From: Styela clava
Lineage: Eukaryota > Chordata > Ascidiacea > Stolidobranchia > Styelidae
Direction: 5' to 3'
NCBI RefSeq assembly: GCF_964204865.1
Contig: NC_135254.1
Coordinates: 13,955,001 to 14,019,000, forward strand
DNA length: 64,000 bases
Below the pieces are notes generated by a model. It did not search any database. It saw only the letters and a program-made list of their open reading frames with translations, and was not told the DNA's origin. Of the stretch, positions 12,564-25,355 are shown one piece after another (position 1 is the first letter of the stretch; each line of letters starts with the position of its first letter). The translations under genes and the position numbers were made by a program.

Positions 12564-15500
12564 TCAACTGACATATAACAAAGTTAGAAGTATGGTTAAC
12601 GTAACTCTGATTAAATAAACATTGGGCAGACTGTTACGCGTTGCTCCATTGCAAAAATCTTCACTACAGCAAGTTATGTTACATCTTTCCACTATTACGC
12701 CCTCGTCTTTTGTAACAATTGCTTGCATGTCGTCACACGTCAGGCTTTTACACATGGATAGATGTAGGCAGTGTGACACCGTTGTAACCAATGATACTGA
12801 ATTAAAGATATAAATTATTGCAAGTCCAAAAAAAATTAATCTTGAAATCTTTGTAAAAGATAGTTTATATGTATCACTTCTAAAAGATGATTTAAAAGTT
12901 TTATATATATATATATATCACATTAAAAAGTATTCAAAACAACGTTGCAAAGGCTAATAGTCAGTGCTAATGCTAGCTGTGCATGTAAGATGTAACGCAG
13001 ACTTTAGTAATGTCACGAGCATTATCGTATTTTGTCCATCTTCGTTCACAGCCAAGTTTATAACCACAGAGTACGACCCGGTACAACTGCAAATCTGTCT
13101 CGACATTCTTATTATTATTGATCTTGGACTGATAACTGATCTTTATCGAATGCAGAATATTATATATATATATATATATTGCATGGGCTTCTGGACAAAA
13201 CTGAAGTTAAAGTTCGCTATGGTCATTAATTTTGTTACATATTGTACTGTTTTTCGCCCACGTTACAACCGAAACCAAGACGGATATGCCAAGTTTGAAA
13301 AAGTGGAAACTTGTAGCCTACATCTTAGGTCAGTGGTTCTTAAACTGGGGGTGGCGCGAGAGGTCTCAAGATGTAATCGGAAATCGGTCTTCGCGTTCGT
13401 TAGAAATGCTGGCTTTTCCACGGTAAATTACATTTTTCTATCTTGTAATATTCAATATATTACAACTACAAGAATTCAAAATGTAAATCTATTTTAATTC
13501 ATTTGTGTTCAAGGCAAGGTAACTCGCTGTTGCGGCGACTCGCAATAAAATAAACTCTACCGATCTAAAATACCACGCTAATTCGCGGACCTAATAATGT
13601 GAGATCAACTGCCCGATTATATGCGATTTCGTTATCGTCGTTAGAAATATCTGGTATAAAATCCCAGAAAGTATATTTAATTTAGTACAATGAAAATACA
13701 TATACAGTGTATTAGTAAATCAAAAATACATATTCATCATCCCGAAATCCCCGCGGTCGTCGAGATTACGCCGCCTGACAAAAGAGCCGACTTTTTCAAC
13801 TAATATGTAATGTTTATTTGTTGAATAAAATATTCAATCTATAACCGATATACATACTTAAAATGTTTGTTTTATTTGTTTAATTGTGATAAATTAAATC
13901 TGCGATTGCGTCGGTAAAATAAAAGCACCATTACTCCAAAATACCACAGCAATCCGTGGACATAAAAATGTGTAACAAAGTGACCGTTACATTTCGTTTT
14001 TATTTATTTTATTACAAATGAGACCAATATGAGCAGTCCCTGCAACTCTTACTCCGCTTCATCGCAATGCTGCCACTAGATTATTTTTAAGATATCACCA
14101 TTAAAAAAATTCCTAAGTCTGCGATAAAATCCCACGGAGTAAAATTTATTTCAAGTCAATAACATTAAAACGATACAGATGTGCCGCAGGCACAAAAAAT
14201 TTATGATTTGTAATGTCTAAGAAAGTGTTTTCATGTTTGTAATTTGCCGCGGTTCATTCCAAAACATACCCATGGTGTTTTCCGTTTTATTTTTAGTATT
14301 TCATATTACCGCTTTTCCAATAAAGAAATTTTTAATGGCGAATTCACATTTTTATTCTATCTTTAACATCTTGTAGCTGATGATTATATATTCAAAACTA
14401 ACTCGTTTTCCTCACAGGTGTCATGGTTCTATGCGGAAACAAGAAAAAAAGTAATTAAAAATGAATAAATTCATTTGCACTTCCCCATTTTCAAACTGTA
14501 TATTTGAACCTGGTGGTTGTCCAAAGGTATTGGTAGTGCATTTTGGAGATGTTAGGCAAGCCAAGAAGTCTGAAGTTGTGTATTTTCAACACACAGTTAT
14601 TAGTTTTTGCATTGCTCAATAGGCATGAAGTAAACAATTGATTGTAATTTTACATGTGTCTCATGTAAACGTTTAAGCAAAAAATATACTGAAGCGCAAA
14701 AAGCATACGTTTATTGCGTGTTTAGTTTCACCTAAAACTTAGTTTGATTTTACCAGGTATTGTACTGAGCGGAAAGGGAGAATGTATGATGACTAGTTGA
14801 CTACTATTTGAGTATGGCTTTATACATATGACAGTGAATGGCGAAGTTGTACTCCGATGCGTTTTATGCCTAAACAATCTGAGCAATGACGCTATGGGAC
14901 CAACACTCTTACAGCGTCATCTTAATATATAACAACCTGTCCATCACAAAAGCATTTTTTCAAAGCAAAAAGACTGTTTGTAAAATTTTTCAAAAGGGGG
15001 CGCGGCTCAAAAAGTTCAAGAACCACTGTCTTAGGTGCTCGCTTGGGCTTCGTCTGGTAGAACGTTGATTGAAGTTTGAAACGGTGAATGTATGTGTTAA
15101 ATTTGAACTGTGCCTGATAGTACTTACATGCATCTGATTTGTTTTGGCGAGTTACAACTTCAGCAGACAAACATCTGGATTGTAACAATCTTCTTCCACC
15201 GTGTGCTGCGTATAAGCAAGTCTTTTCCTCCAGTTCGTGTGTTAACGTTCGTCCCATGTGATCGTGCTCTCTTATTCCAGTGTAACATTGCAGTTGTGGG
15301 TATTTAACTCCATTTACTTTTACAGGGCGTTTCCTACTTGCTAAAAAAATATTGGCTGATTTAAAATTAAAAAAAAATGATTATTATTTTATCCTATAGC
15401 TCAGATTCCAGTCGCAATCTGGCATCACAAAATACGCGTAAGTACACTGCGTATGGGTAAGTAGGCAGAGAGGTATTTGAAACTTCGTTCGGAGGGCCAC

Positions 15501-17621
15501 CACAATGCTGACATCGAGTAATATATTCAATATAAACGAATCCTATCGTGTTCTTGAGTAATCGCCTACCAGAACTAAATATTGGGGCCAGTCAACTTGT
15601 GGAAGGTTTCAGGCTATCCGTACTGATTGTACCCGACAACATGGGACTCTAATACAAAAAGAACTATTTACCTCGATCCGGAGTCTTCGTGGAATGAATG
15701 TTGCAGTTGTTATGTTTACAGCATTTAGTTCTACAAGTATAAATTTTTTGGAAATCAACAGGATCAGTCATATTCTCCAGATGTGCTACAGAGCATTGAG
15801 GTTGATCATCCTCACAGTATGTCTCATTGATGCATGACGCCGTATGTACAGTGACTGTATAGATTATATATTAATTTGGTGAATATAATCAGAGATACGT
15901 GTCCATATTTAGAAGCATAATTTCCTAATAATGACCTTAAACTTACATAAAAATTAAAATATAATAATTCTGGAAGGACCGCGATTTCTACAGACCGGCA
16001 TATCATGTTGCGTCTTGCTAAGAAATACAATTCAATGTGGTCCAAGGTTGTCGGCCTCGCGGGCCACATCATAATTTTTGTATTGTTCGCGGGCCACAAT
16101 AGTGCCAAGAATAAGTAAACAATATATGCAAAAACAAACACTTTTATTGTACAAACCCATTGGTCATTATTCGTCATTTATCAAGCTGAAATATTTGCAA
16201 AAACCACCGAAAAACTCACTAAAAAAGTGCAAAAATTTGACTATATCAACATTTATTGAGAGATTTCACAAAATCTCCATAATGAAGAAAATGCCATAAG
16301 GAGAATATACCGTTTTAGCCGACCAAGAATATAAAAAACAGTTGACAATTTAGGCTAGCCAAACAACACCTTACTAAACTTCGCTAGTTGTCTCAGCTAG
16401 TCATAACACTAGTCAACTCAGTGATGTAATCATAACATAAGTGTTGTAACAATATGTCACAATATTTTTCTGGTTTTATGAAGAAACAACACCAAATGCG
16501 ATGTTTTGTTTGCCCTTGCGAAAATGCGACGCGGGCCACAAAAAATAGAGCGGCGGGCCACAGGGGCCCGCGGGCCTGGGTTTGGACCACCATGAAATAC
16601 ATTATGATGCAGAAATGAATTAACCTGTGATTAGTGCAAGCTATCAATAACTTCACGGCGTGAAGAGAAGATTAATTAAAAGAGTATTTAAATGGCAAAT
16701 GAGAGTTTTGGTTGTAAGATATGAGACAGATTAAAAAGAGTGTTTACTAGTTTAACAGTTGCTAAATACATTTTAATGCGAATTAAAAGATTGACTTGAT
16801 TGATATCAACTTGCTGTTGTATATTTTGAGCGGCATTTTCAGACTTTGATATTCAATGATGTTTGTTGTACAATGGCTTGTTTGTATGGGATTAAAATCG
16901 ACAAAATTGCTATTACGTTTTTTTTATTGGTAAATAGATTAGTTTCGTTATTTTATGACGGGGAAAAGACTTTGTAAAGCAGAACGTTGCAATATTGTGG
17001 ATGCTGAAGTTGCCGTCAATAGAAAACTCCAGCGATCCGCCGCAGATATTTGAAATATCGTTAATTAGATATTGAAATTGCGAGCTATCACTCGTAATTG
17101 CTAATATCTTATTGAAATTATGAAACCGTCAAATATAAAAACAGTCGGATATTTTCAGCTTGGCGAAGGTGGCGATATCCGACAAAATTTAATAAAAATA
17201 TAAATAATAAACAAACAAATGTCGTGATAATGTATATCTAAAATTAGATAATTATACACCAATATGAAATAAAAAAGATGTACAAAAATACTGTTTTTCA
17301 TACATCACTATTTAAGATTATTATATTATTATCTCTGAAATTACAAGTCATGAAAAAATGAGACAATGTACAACAACAATTCATCATTACACGTAGTCAA
17401 GTTTACATGTGACACATTTTTAAACAGTATGAATATGAAAAATAATTGAACAATAAATTAGTATTTGTTACCATTCTTGTTATCAGCTCTTGCATGGAGG
17501 GTGACACGTCCACATACCGCGTCAGTATTTTGACAAAGTATCTTTTTTTCTTTCAGTTGTATTCTTTTCGTATGAGCAAAATGAATGGACATTCCAAATC
17601 TGCATTCTAATGCAATGGCAT
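12564..17621 (-). CDS. GPI-anchored protein with two Ly6/uPAR three-finger domains
   Basis: There are four exons on the - strand: 17621-17472, 15854-15672, 15340-15128 and 12796-12564. Every junction is phase 1, with GT-AG sites. Exons 1 and 2 together make one Ly6 domain with ten cysteines, starting LEC and ending CCKHNNCN. Exons 3 and 4 make a second domain starting LQCYTG and ending CCSEDFCNG. Each domain has 3 Cys in its first exon and 7 in its second, so the pair looks duplicated as a unit. After the second domain comes a polar spacer (ATRNSLPN) and a hydrophobic end (VYLIRVTLTILLTLLYVS), typical of a GPI-anchor signal. The protein should sit on the outer cell surface; the ligand is unknown. 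A signal-peptide exon is missing; see the finding at 17710-17764. AATAAA (reverse) lies at 12543-12538. Two hAT elements sit in introns 1 and 3. Confidence 0.8.
12964..13054. repeat. Second arm of 90-bp inverted repeat
   Basis: Partner of 9871-9960. It sits in the last intron of the Ly6-type gene, in opposite orientation to that gene, next to a TA microsatellite (12905-12919). Confidence 0.5.
13331..15028. mobile_element. Non-autonomous hAT element, 1.7 kb, exact TSD
   Basis: It begins CAGTGGTTCTTAAACTGGGG and ends AAGTTCAAGAACCACTG. It is flanked by identical 8-bp TCTTAGGT (13323-13330 and 15029-15036). The inside has no transposase but holds imperfect internal duplications. One is around 13580-13640 against 13950-14000 (CGCGGACCTAATAATGTG against CCGTGGACATAAAAATGTG); another is a block with ATAAAATCCCA at about 13655 and 14125. 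It occupies most of the last intron of the Ly6-type gene. Confidence 0.88.
16031..16594. mobile_element. hAT-type MITE in Ly6-gene intron
   Basis: The ends read GTGGTCCAAGGTTG and CTGGGTTTGGACCAC, with GCGGGCCACA-type subterminal blocks. Near-identical AAATACA(A/T) flanks it (16023-16030 and 16595-16602). It belongs to the same family as the copy at 47737-47980: the block containing TTCGCGGGCCACAATAGTG is shared, in opposite orientation. It lies in the first intron of the Ly6-type gene. Confidence 0.75.
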
Positions 17622-17764
17622 CTAAACAAAAATGATAATATGATGATGAGGAGGAAAATGTTAAATTTAAAACAACAGGTGCTGAAGGATGAGACCAACT
17701 TGTAATTACCTGTAATTTATCTCGTATTGATTGCTATCACCAAGGTTAAAATCAAGGTCAACAT

Positions 17765-20700
17765 TCCAACAACTCGATTTGTTTATTCAAACATAACCAT
17801 AAGTTTGGATTACGATAAGGTATTTGTATGATATGTAACACGAGTATATATGTAAGAGGTGCAAACCATTCGAGAAGCATTCTTAATTTTAGTATGTACA
17901 AGATATTCATTTGTGTGAAATGAGTTTATATGCTTGTCAAAAATATCATTGTAGTGGTGTATTCTAACAGCCTGTTGACGCTTTGCTCCATGTAATTTTT
18001 AGCCTGAAGCTTGAAGCCGCAAACCAACCAATGAAGTGATATCATTTAGGCAGTGAATGATTGGTATTTGGTTACGATAAGATTTATAGATTAATTTGTC
18101 TGTACGTTTTTAGACGTGCTTGCTAATGAGGCTACGTCGCATACAGCGTACCACCGGTACTACACAACACACCAACCAATCCATGGGAACAAATACAAAA
18201 CAAGTGCACAGTCACACACAAATATAAAAAATTCCCCAAAGGTGCGATCAGGCATCTCGCCATAGCCTGTCGCCCATTATGAATCAGACGGGGTGGGGTG
18301 ATGTGCGTTTTTTTTTAGGGGGGATTCAGACGCTGTTTGCCACATGTCGTCAATATTAAAAAGATATCTTTCACGAAAGTTCAAAAGCAATTATTTTTCA
18401 AATTCAAAAATTTGGTACCATTTAATCATTTTAGCTTTATACCCCACACTTTACGAAATATGAATGGAAAGTTTCTAACAGACAGATTTGATTTAAGTAT
18501 TAAATGTCAAAAATTTTAACCGACACTGATACCACGAAACAGATCTATAACAAAAACCGTCATCATAAACACAGACCTATTAATTTTTTACAGAAATTTC
18601 AAATTGTTCTGATGAATTACAATTATCGTCTGTTTTTTAATGCTGGTTATGATTTACACAGCTTCACAATATTAATGAATCAACTGCCCAATGTTCATTG
18701 ACTCATAATTTGCTGAACCAGGATATATCGTCACTTTTTCATGTCACACTTTTGTTATACACATCCAGTTCTTATCGATTACTTAAATATTTTTTTTCGT
18801 TGAATGATATTGTTTCGATCATTGGGAGGTTGAAAACGTCATCATCGTAACCTTCGAACATCAACAGTCCTTTGGGCATCGAGAGTACAATATTCCAAAA
18901 GCGCAATGTGGTTTAGAATGAATTTCTCATAATAATTTTAAAAATCGGTATAAAAATAAATATGCTATAATTAGTACTTCCAAATCGATTTTGGGTGTAT
19001 ACATAATTTTTGAGATATCTGATATGCCACATTTGTAATTTGATCGAAGTAAATGTCATTCCGCCGTAAAATTTCCAAGCAACTCGAATAATTGGAATTT
19101 GTTTAATTTCGAAAAAAATGATGCTTTTCAACGGGTGGAAATTTATTTTGAAAGACACTCTTATAGTTTTCAAAACAATCATGCCACGCTATTCATTATC
19201 CTTTTGCAGTGTGGCCAATGCGTATTTGAAATGACTTTTTCTTTTGTATTAGACATCACGTGCTTTAAAATTTATTATAACCAATACACTGCTCACAAGA
19301 AGAAGGTGGTAGTATATAGTGAAATAATGAAAGAATGTATATTTGATCACATTGGTTGTTAGTTATTATTTACAATCGCATTTCACGCTGTCGCAGCAAA
19401 TATTTGAGAAGATAATCATCAATAAAGGTTTTATGTATCATACAGACATGTCATCTAGACATGACACGCCCAAAAATTTCATGTTATTATCGTTTTGATA
19501 TTCATACCAACCAAGACTAAAAATACATTTTGTGTTATGAAAATATGCATTGTTTAAGTATACAATTGTTTAATTATGTTTAATTAATTATATATTTATT
19601 GACTTAAAGGTAGGGCTAAACTTAGAGCTGTTCCGTATAGGTCTATTTTGGCCCAATGTCGTGCTGAAAAAACGCAGACCAAACTTTTATTTTTAGGCGA
19701 ATAAGGAGGTGCTAATGTGTGAACATCGTTATAAGCTTATTAATAAGTATAATATTTGTTTAGAGTTTTAACGTCATATCTTCCACTAACAAAATCAAAA
19801 CCAGTATTATTCCAAATTTTCATCGAACATTTCTCTGTCTCGATAAGTTGTAACGAACTCATTACAAAATTTCTTTCATGAACTTTTTACCACGAGCAAA
19901 AAATTTACATAATCGCGGTATTAACTTTGGCGTAAGCTTTAATTTTAAAACTAATTAAAAAAGTCCTTTGAAGTGACGAAAGTTAAATAAAGCCAGGCGT
20001 GTTAAATATTATTGATAAATTGCATTTTAATTCATGTATCAAATTATTTTTAATGTGTTATCATGTTTTCTATTTCACTTCCTGATATTTATTTCAAAGA
20101 ACTCGATTTGATTTCATGATTTAAATAATTTTATCATCTTGTTTGATAACGATACAAAGTTGGTTTACCATTATATTACTATATAATATCGTTTACTTAT
20201 AGGTGTTTTATCATGTATGCTGGTTCTATTTTGGATTCGTGGGATTTGCTTTTGTTTTTCTAGATTTGCATTAATTTTTAAAGGAGTTGAATTTCATGAG
20301 CACCGCTTGCTAATAAACTCTTCGACGTTACATATTGTCACAAAACCAAATGACTGGACTAACTGCTTGCAAAGTTACTGCAGCACTGTGATACATTTAA
20401 TAAAGACTACTTGAATTTTTGACGTATCCAACTGCATGGTGGCTTCATAATAACAGTTGCCAGCCCATTGGCGTTACACGGTTTTCATGGAAACTTACGC
20501 GATACACCCAATTTTCGAACACTTGCAGCAGAAATTCTTGTAATTAATTAAAGCTGCCGTTCAAAGTGACTGTTTACAGGTCTTGTCAAATTAAAATACC
20601 TCAAAATTGTCGCATGTTGACATCTGTAAATAAGATTATACTGTTCATCAAAATACAACGACGGATTACAGCAATACTATGTTGATATTTGAAACACTGA

Positions 20701-23700
20701 TATGCAGAATGCTGATGGGGATAGATTCAACAACGATTTTAAAAGTTGTTTGATGTAACATAGAATAAAAGTATAAATCGTTACAAATATCCCAAAGAAC
20801 AACTGCAGTTGGCGGAAACTAGAAAATATTTATATAAGAAACAAAATATTTTTACATGGGAAAACTGCAGCTCAGTCCGACGATTGGCATCTTCACAATT
20901 GAATACAAATTCCATTAAATTTATACCAATGATAATACCACGCATTATGCCTTTACACTTAGGCCTGTAGGGTATCAATGTAAACGAAATGTTTACTATA
21001 TTATTATACAATGCTATTATCACCATCTTACTATTGTATCAAATTAGATATACTTGCACGTTTGAACAACATCACATACGTCCTAAAGAATAAGTATGTT
21101 TAACAATATATTTTATGCAGCTGTTATATTATTGAAAAGTGCTTTTGTTATGAATTCACTTAACTATACTGGCAATTTAGTCCCTCGTCCTATACATCTG
21201 CCCGCATTCAATTAAATAAAATATTATTCCTTGTAGTTTTATGAAAAAACATCTAATATTACAAACGTTGCGTTACGAAACAAACGTTATAAATTTTTAT
21301 CCGATTATACAGGTTTCGGAAATTTAAGCACGAAAAAATAATATGGATTAAGTTTGGCCATAATGCCGACTTATACTCCATTTTGTTTTACGTGATGCTG
21401 CTGGCTTGGTATTAGACAAGGATATTTAGTTGGTTGCGTGTTTGAAACTTCTATCTGATTTTTCGTATGTTAGAGATTTTATTGTATAACATCGCTGTTA
21501 TTTCTTTAGGCAGGTATACCTTTAGATAAGTATATATCAGGTAAGATATGAAATAAATATTTATTATTAACTTGACATAACCTTCGCATTTAATAGCGCC
21601 TCGAATCTATGAGCCAATTTTGTTTTTGACATTTGACAAATTTGAACAAAACACGACCCATACTTATTTGACCTTCTCGTGGGCGTCACCATGTTATCGT
21701 TACGCCTATTACGTACTACGAATCTGATTTCTCAAGAATTGTGTTTCATTGTTTACAACTGAATTCTTTTAAATCTGAGTTACATCGTTGTTCACTACTC
21801 AAACCTCCCAAGACGATTTCAATAGACTCCCCGATACATATACTACAGAAATATATATGATGCAAACAGTTGATATCATCATATATAAAATGTAAGTAAA
21901 ATCATAAATCTTAAACTTATGCATTCATACATAACTGGAGCTCATTTTCATTGCAAAGTTCGTAGAATGCATATAGGTTTAATATTTCTCGAGTAATAAT
22001 GAGAGAAATTGACAATATAACTAGGTAATGATTTAGGAGACCATATTTTGTTTCAAAAATATTTCAAATCGAAATCTACGAAGTGCGAATATAAATAGAT
22101 TTGATACAAGTATATTGTAAAATGTATTAGTACAGCTGTATTGAATTCATCCATAATTTTAAAATGCGTTAGACATCTTCGCTTCAATAATACTCTGTGC
22201 ATAATGACACTTGAACTAAAATATTTTTTGGAAGGGTGTATCCACAGATGCCGCTGCATTATAAGCATATTATTAACGAACAAAAAAATCCGAATGTGTA
22301 GAGATAGGGTCACCAATTAATACACGAAACACAGATTGAATAATGAGATAAAGTCAGAAGCGTTGGAAACAAGATGGAATAAGATAACATTACTTACTAG
22401 TTATGAAAACAGCAACGACGATAATATAAATGTTGTATCTTGACATTCTTCGTTGAAAATTTTATTATTTTGCAATTAAAAATTCTATATACAGTTCTGT
22501 AAAATACGAATTTTAAAATCAGAATCATTGAAATAAACATTTAGTATTCGTTTACATACAAAGTAGTAAATAGAACAGCACCTGTGTTGCACAACAACCG
22601 AGGTAGATGGTCAAACAATATAGGGAGTTCGGTATGGGTAAATCCAACCAGACTGCGGTCTGGTTGGAGCTTCAGTATACAACCCAAAACAATCAAAATC
22701 AAACTTGATAGTATTTATGATTATCAAGCGATATATATTAAATTGAATGAATCTACAGGCTGGATAGTATATTCTATCTCTAGTTAACCTGCTTAATCAA
22801 CTGTGAAGCTGCGAGCAGGACATGGCTGCAGAAGAAGCTGTTTTAGCAGTTTATAGGCTTCAACATCGTCAAATTCGGTTTACTTCTAGCCTGTATTTTA
22901 TGATTATTTAAAGTTAGTTTAATGCGAAGCCAATGCAGCGATTTGATATATTCAATAGAAATATTTTAAATGCTTGCTAAACGTTTTTACGAAACGCGAA
23001 GTGTTTCGTACATATATATTAACATATTTTCTGAAATGAAAGTGAACTCAAATTAGATTCGAGATTCAGTCAATTATGATGGCAAATTTTGCAAGAACTA
23101 TTCACTTAGCCAACGAAAAGAACAAAGGGTATATATTATTATAACAAATCTTCCTTACGCGAAACTATACATACACACTCATTTAAACTTACATATTTTA
23201 CATAATAGTGTCTGTGAGCTCTGCCGACAAAATATTTGACCTTTACTAACCTAATAGCTCAAGAGATGTTTCTACTTGCTTAAAGCCCCGTTGAAAGCTG
23301 AAAAAGATTAAAAGGTGTCACAAGAATAAAATAGAATTTTTCAATTACTGATAATTCCTGAAATTAGAAAAAATTTGTTTCGGAAGTTTTCGAATAATAA
23401 AAAAAATCCCCGGAGAGCGCGCGAGGAATCGTCATCGCGCAATACTCAAATTTAGAGTTCAAATTTTAGATTTGCGCCATTTTAAATTTTTTCACAAAAC
23501 GTGCGTGTTAAGGATAAACAGAGAATAAATTTGAATCACGAAGCACTTGAGTCAACAATTTATATATATAATTCAAGCGATTTTATTGAAATTTCAAGTA
23601 CTATTAAGTCCGTAAATTAGCCTATAAGTTTCAATTTCAAATATTGAAATTAATTTGTTTTTTTGTACTCAGACCTTTCGGAACAGTATTCTATACAAAC

Positions 23701-24977
23701 GGTGCATTATCTACTCGTACGTGAGACACTGACTTATTTGGGCTTTATCAAATAATATAAATATAAATAAATCTTCAATTATCCACTAAGATTGAATCGT
23801 CAAAATAACAAAAATACTCTCTCTCTCTCAAAATCACAACTGCAAAAACTCTGTATTACATTTCATCTAAATTCAAATAAAATGGCTATATTAGACGACT
23901 GCAGTTGTCACAACAAACTATGAACGTAGTTTGTTTGAAGCGGGCGTATTCGTTACAATGTCTCTAACATCTTCCGTAATATGATAAATAAATGAAGATT
24001 TTTTAACAGTTTTAAACAGCAGGATACTCTTTACGCAACTTTTAATCGGCCTGGGGCATACTACGTCCTGTTAGGCAAGGAGAATCTTTTTTAATCTATA
24101 TTTGCATTATTTCCTCCAATAAGAATGTGGAAAATTCACATGAAATACGACGTTAATATATTTAGTATCTTTAATTCATACGTTCATTGAGTTGAGTAGT
24201 GAAAATTGAGCAATTGGAAAAGTAACTTGTCAGGGTGCGAACCGTAAAATAAATCGTGTACAAGAAGATTACAGAATATAATTAGCGGTAATTTTAATAA
24301 TTTGAGCTCCATATAATACTACGAATTAAATGGTTATTTTTTGATGATCCATAACGGGGTGGCCAACCTGCTTTCGACCGCGATCTAATAAAATCTTCAA
24401 AATAGCTCGCGATCGACTGATCGGTAATAAGGTCATAAACAATAATGAATGAATACTGAAAACGCAGATAACTGCACGCATACAAAAATTTAACCGCTGT
24501 CAATAAGCTCGGCTCTGCAGCCGCATTCCCAATGAAATTGCCACAATTTGATTATGTAATTGTACCCGGAGTTAATGTTTCATCATTTATTTTAGATTTA
24601 TTCAAATCATACAATTCAGATCTAGGGCCTGTCTAATTTTTAGTCGTAAGTGTTTTCCAATCTACAAAAAAACTTTCCATATGAAGTATCCATGTATTAT
24701 CTAAACAGCGAATAATGAATATTCTCAAATCATAAATGCTACATGACTGCTCAAACTTTAGTGTCTAATTTATAATTTTCTTCAAGCCCGATTTTTTGCT
24801 CGCTTGGAATTAGAAAAAAAATGGGCATTCTGATGCCACTGCTACCGTCGCGAAAAAAAAAGTTATCACATTGCTCTTTGCCAATCACGACAGATAGTAT
24901 TCACTATTCAGTACGTTCATTTCTAAAACTTGGCAGAAGTGAAACTTGCATTTGTCACATAATAATATGCTCTATAG
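17765..24977. other. Long gene-poor stretch
   Basis: About 7.2 kb of AT-rich DNA with only short open frames. The few GC-richer islands (18121-18310, 22790-22860, 23400-23440, 24340-24425) show no splice-bounded coding frame. The 24354-24425 island (GGGGTGGCCAACCTGC followed by GACCGCGATC) looks like a lone hAT terminus. A perfect hairpin lies at 22643-22668. The signal-peptide exon of the Ly6-type gene may lie here. Confidence 0.45.
22643..22668. repeat. Perfect hairpin, 11-bp stem, 4-base loop
   Basis: TCCAACCAGAC, a TGCG loop, then the exact inverse complement GTCTGGTTGGA. The surroundings are AT-rich and non-coding, and no transposon end is evident next to it. Confidence 0.7.
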
Positions 24978-25355
24978 CAGTGGTTCTCAAACTTTTTTTC
25001 GCGATCCCAATTTTCATATAATCAAAGCCTACAGATATTCGCGCCCCCACACCTACCGTGTCTCCCCCAAAATAAGACTGGGTCTTATTTCAATTTTCTT
25101 CCGAAAAATAACACTAGGGCCTATTTTCGCGGGATGTCTTATATTTTTATTTGTCAGAAACAAAATTACAAAGTAGAGAATGACGGTATTTTCAAATATA
25201 CAAAACATGAAAACCGATATACATTTACTTGTAAATAACGCGCTTTTATTCGAAATAACTGCAAAACATAAATTATCAATCATTTAAAACGTGTAGGAAG
25301 ATTTCTTCCGGTCGCTTTCCATCCGGGGTCGCGACCCACAGTTTGGGAACCACTG
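24978..25355. mobile_element. hAT MITE, 378 bp, with nested element
   Basis: It begins CAGTGGTTCTCAAACTTTTT and ends CAGTTTGGGAACCACTG. It is flanked by CTCTATAG (24970-24977) and CTCTATCG (25356-25363), a 7/8 match. Subterminal GCGATCCC at the left answers GGGGTCGCGACCC at the right. A second small element (25056-25186) appears to lie inside. Confidence 0.85.
25056..25186. mobile_element. Small TA-flanked MITE nested in hAT MITE
   Basis: It starts CCGTGTCTCCCCC and ends GAATGACGG, each next to TA, giving a TA target duplication and short CCGT inverted ends. It holds the AAAATAAGAC and GGTCTTATTT pair seen in widely dispersed animal MITEs. This is compatible with a Tc1/mariner-like miniature element, but the inverted ends are very short. 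Confidence 0.45.
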
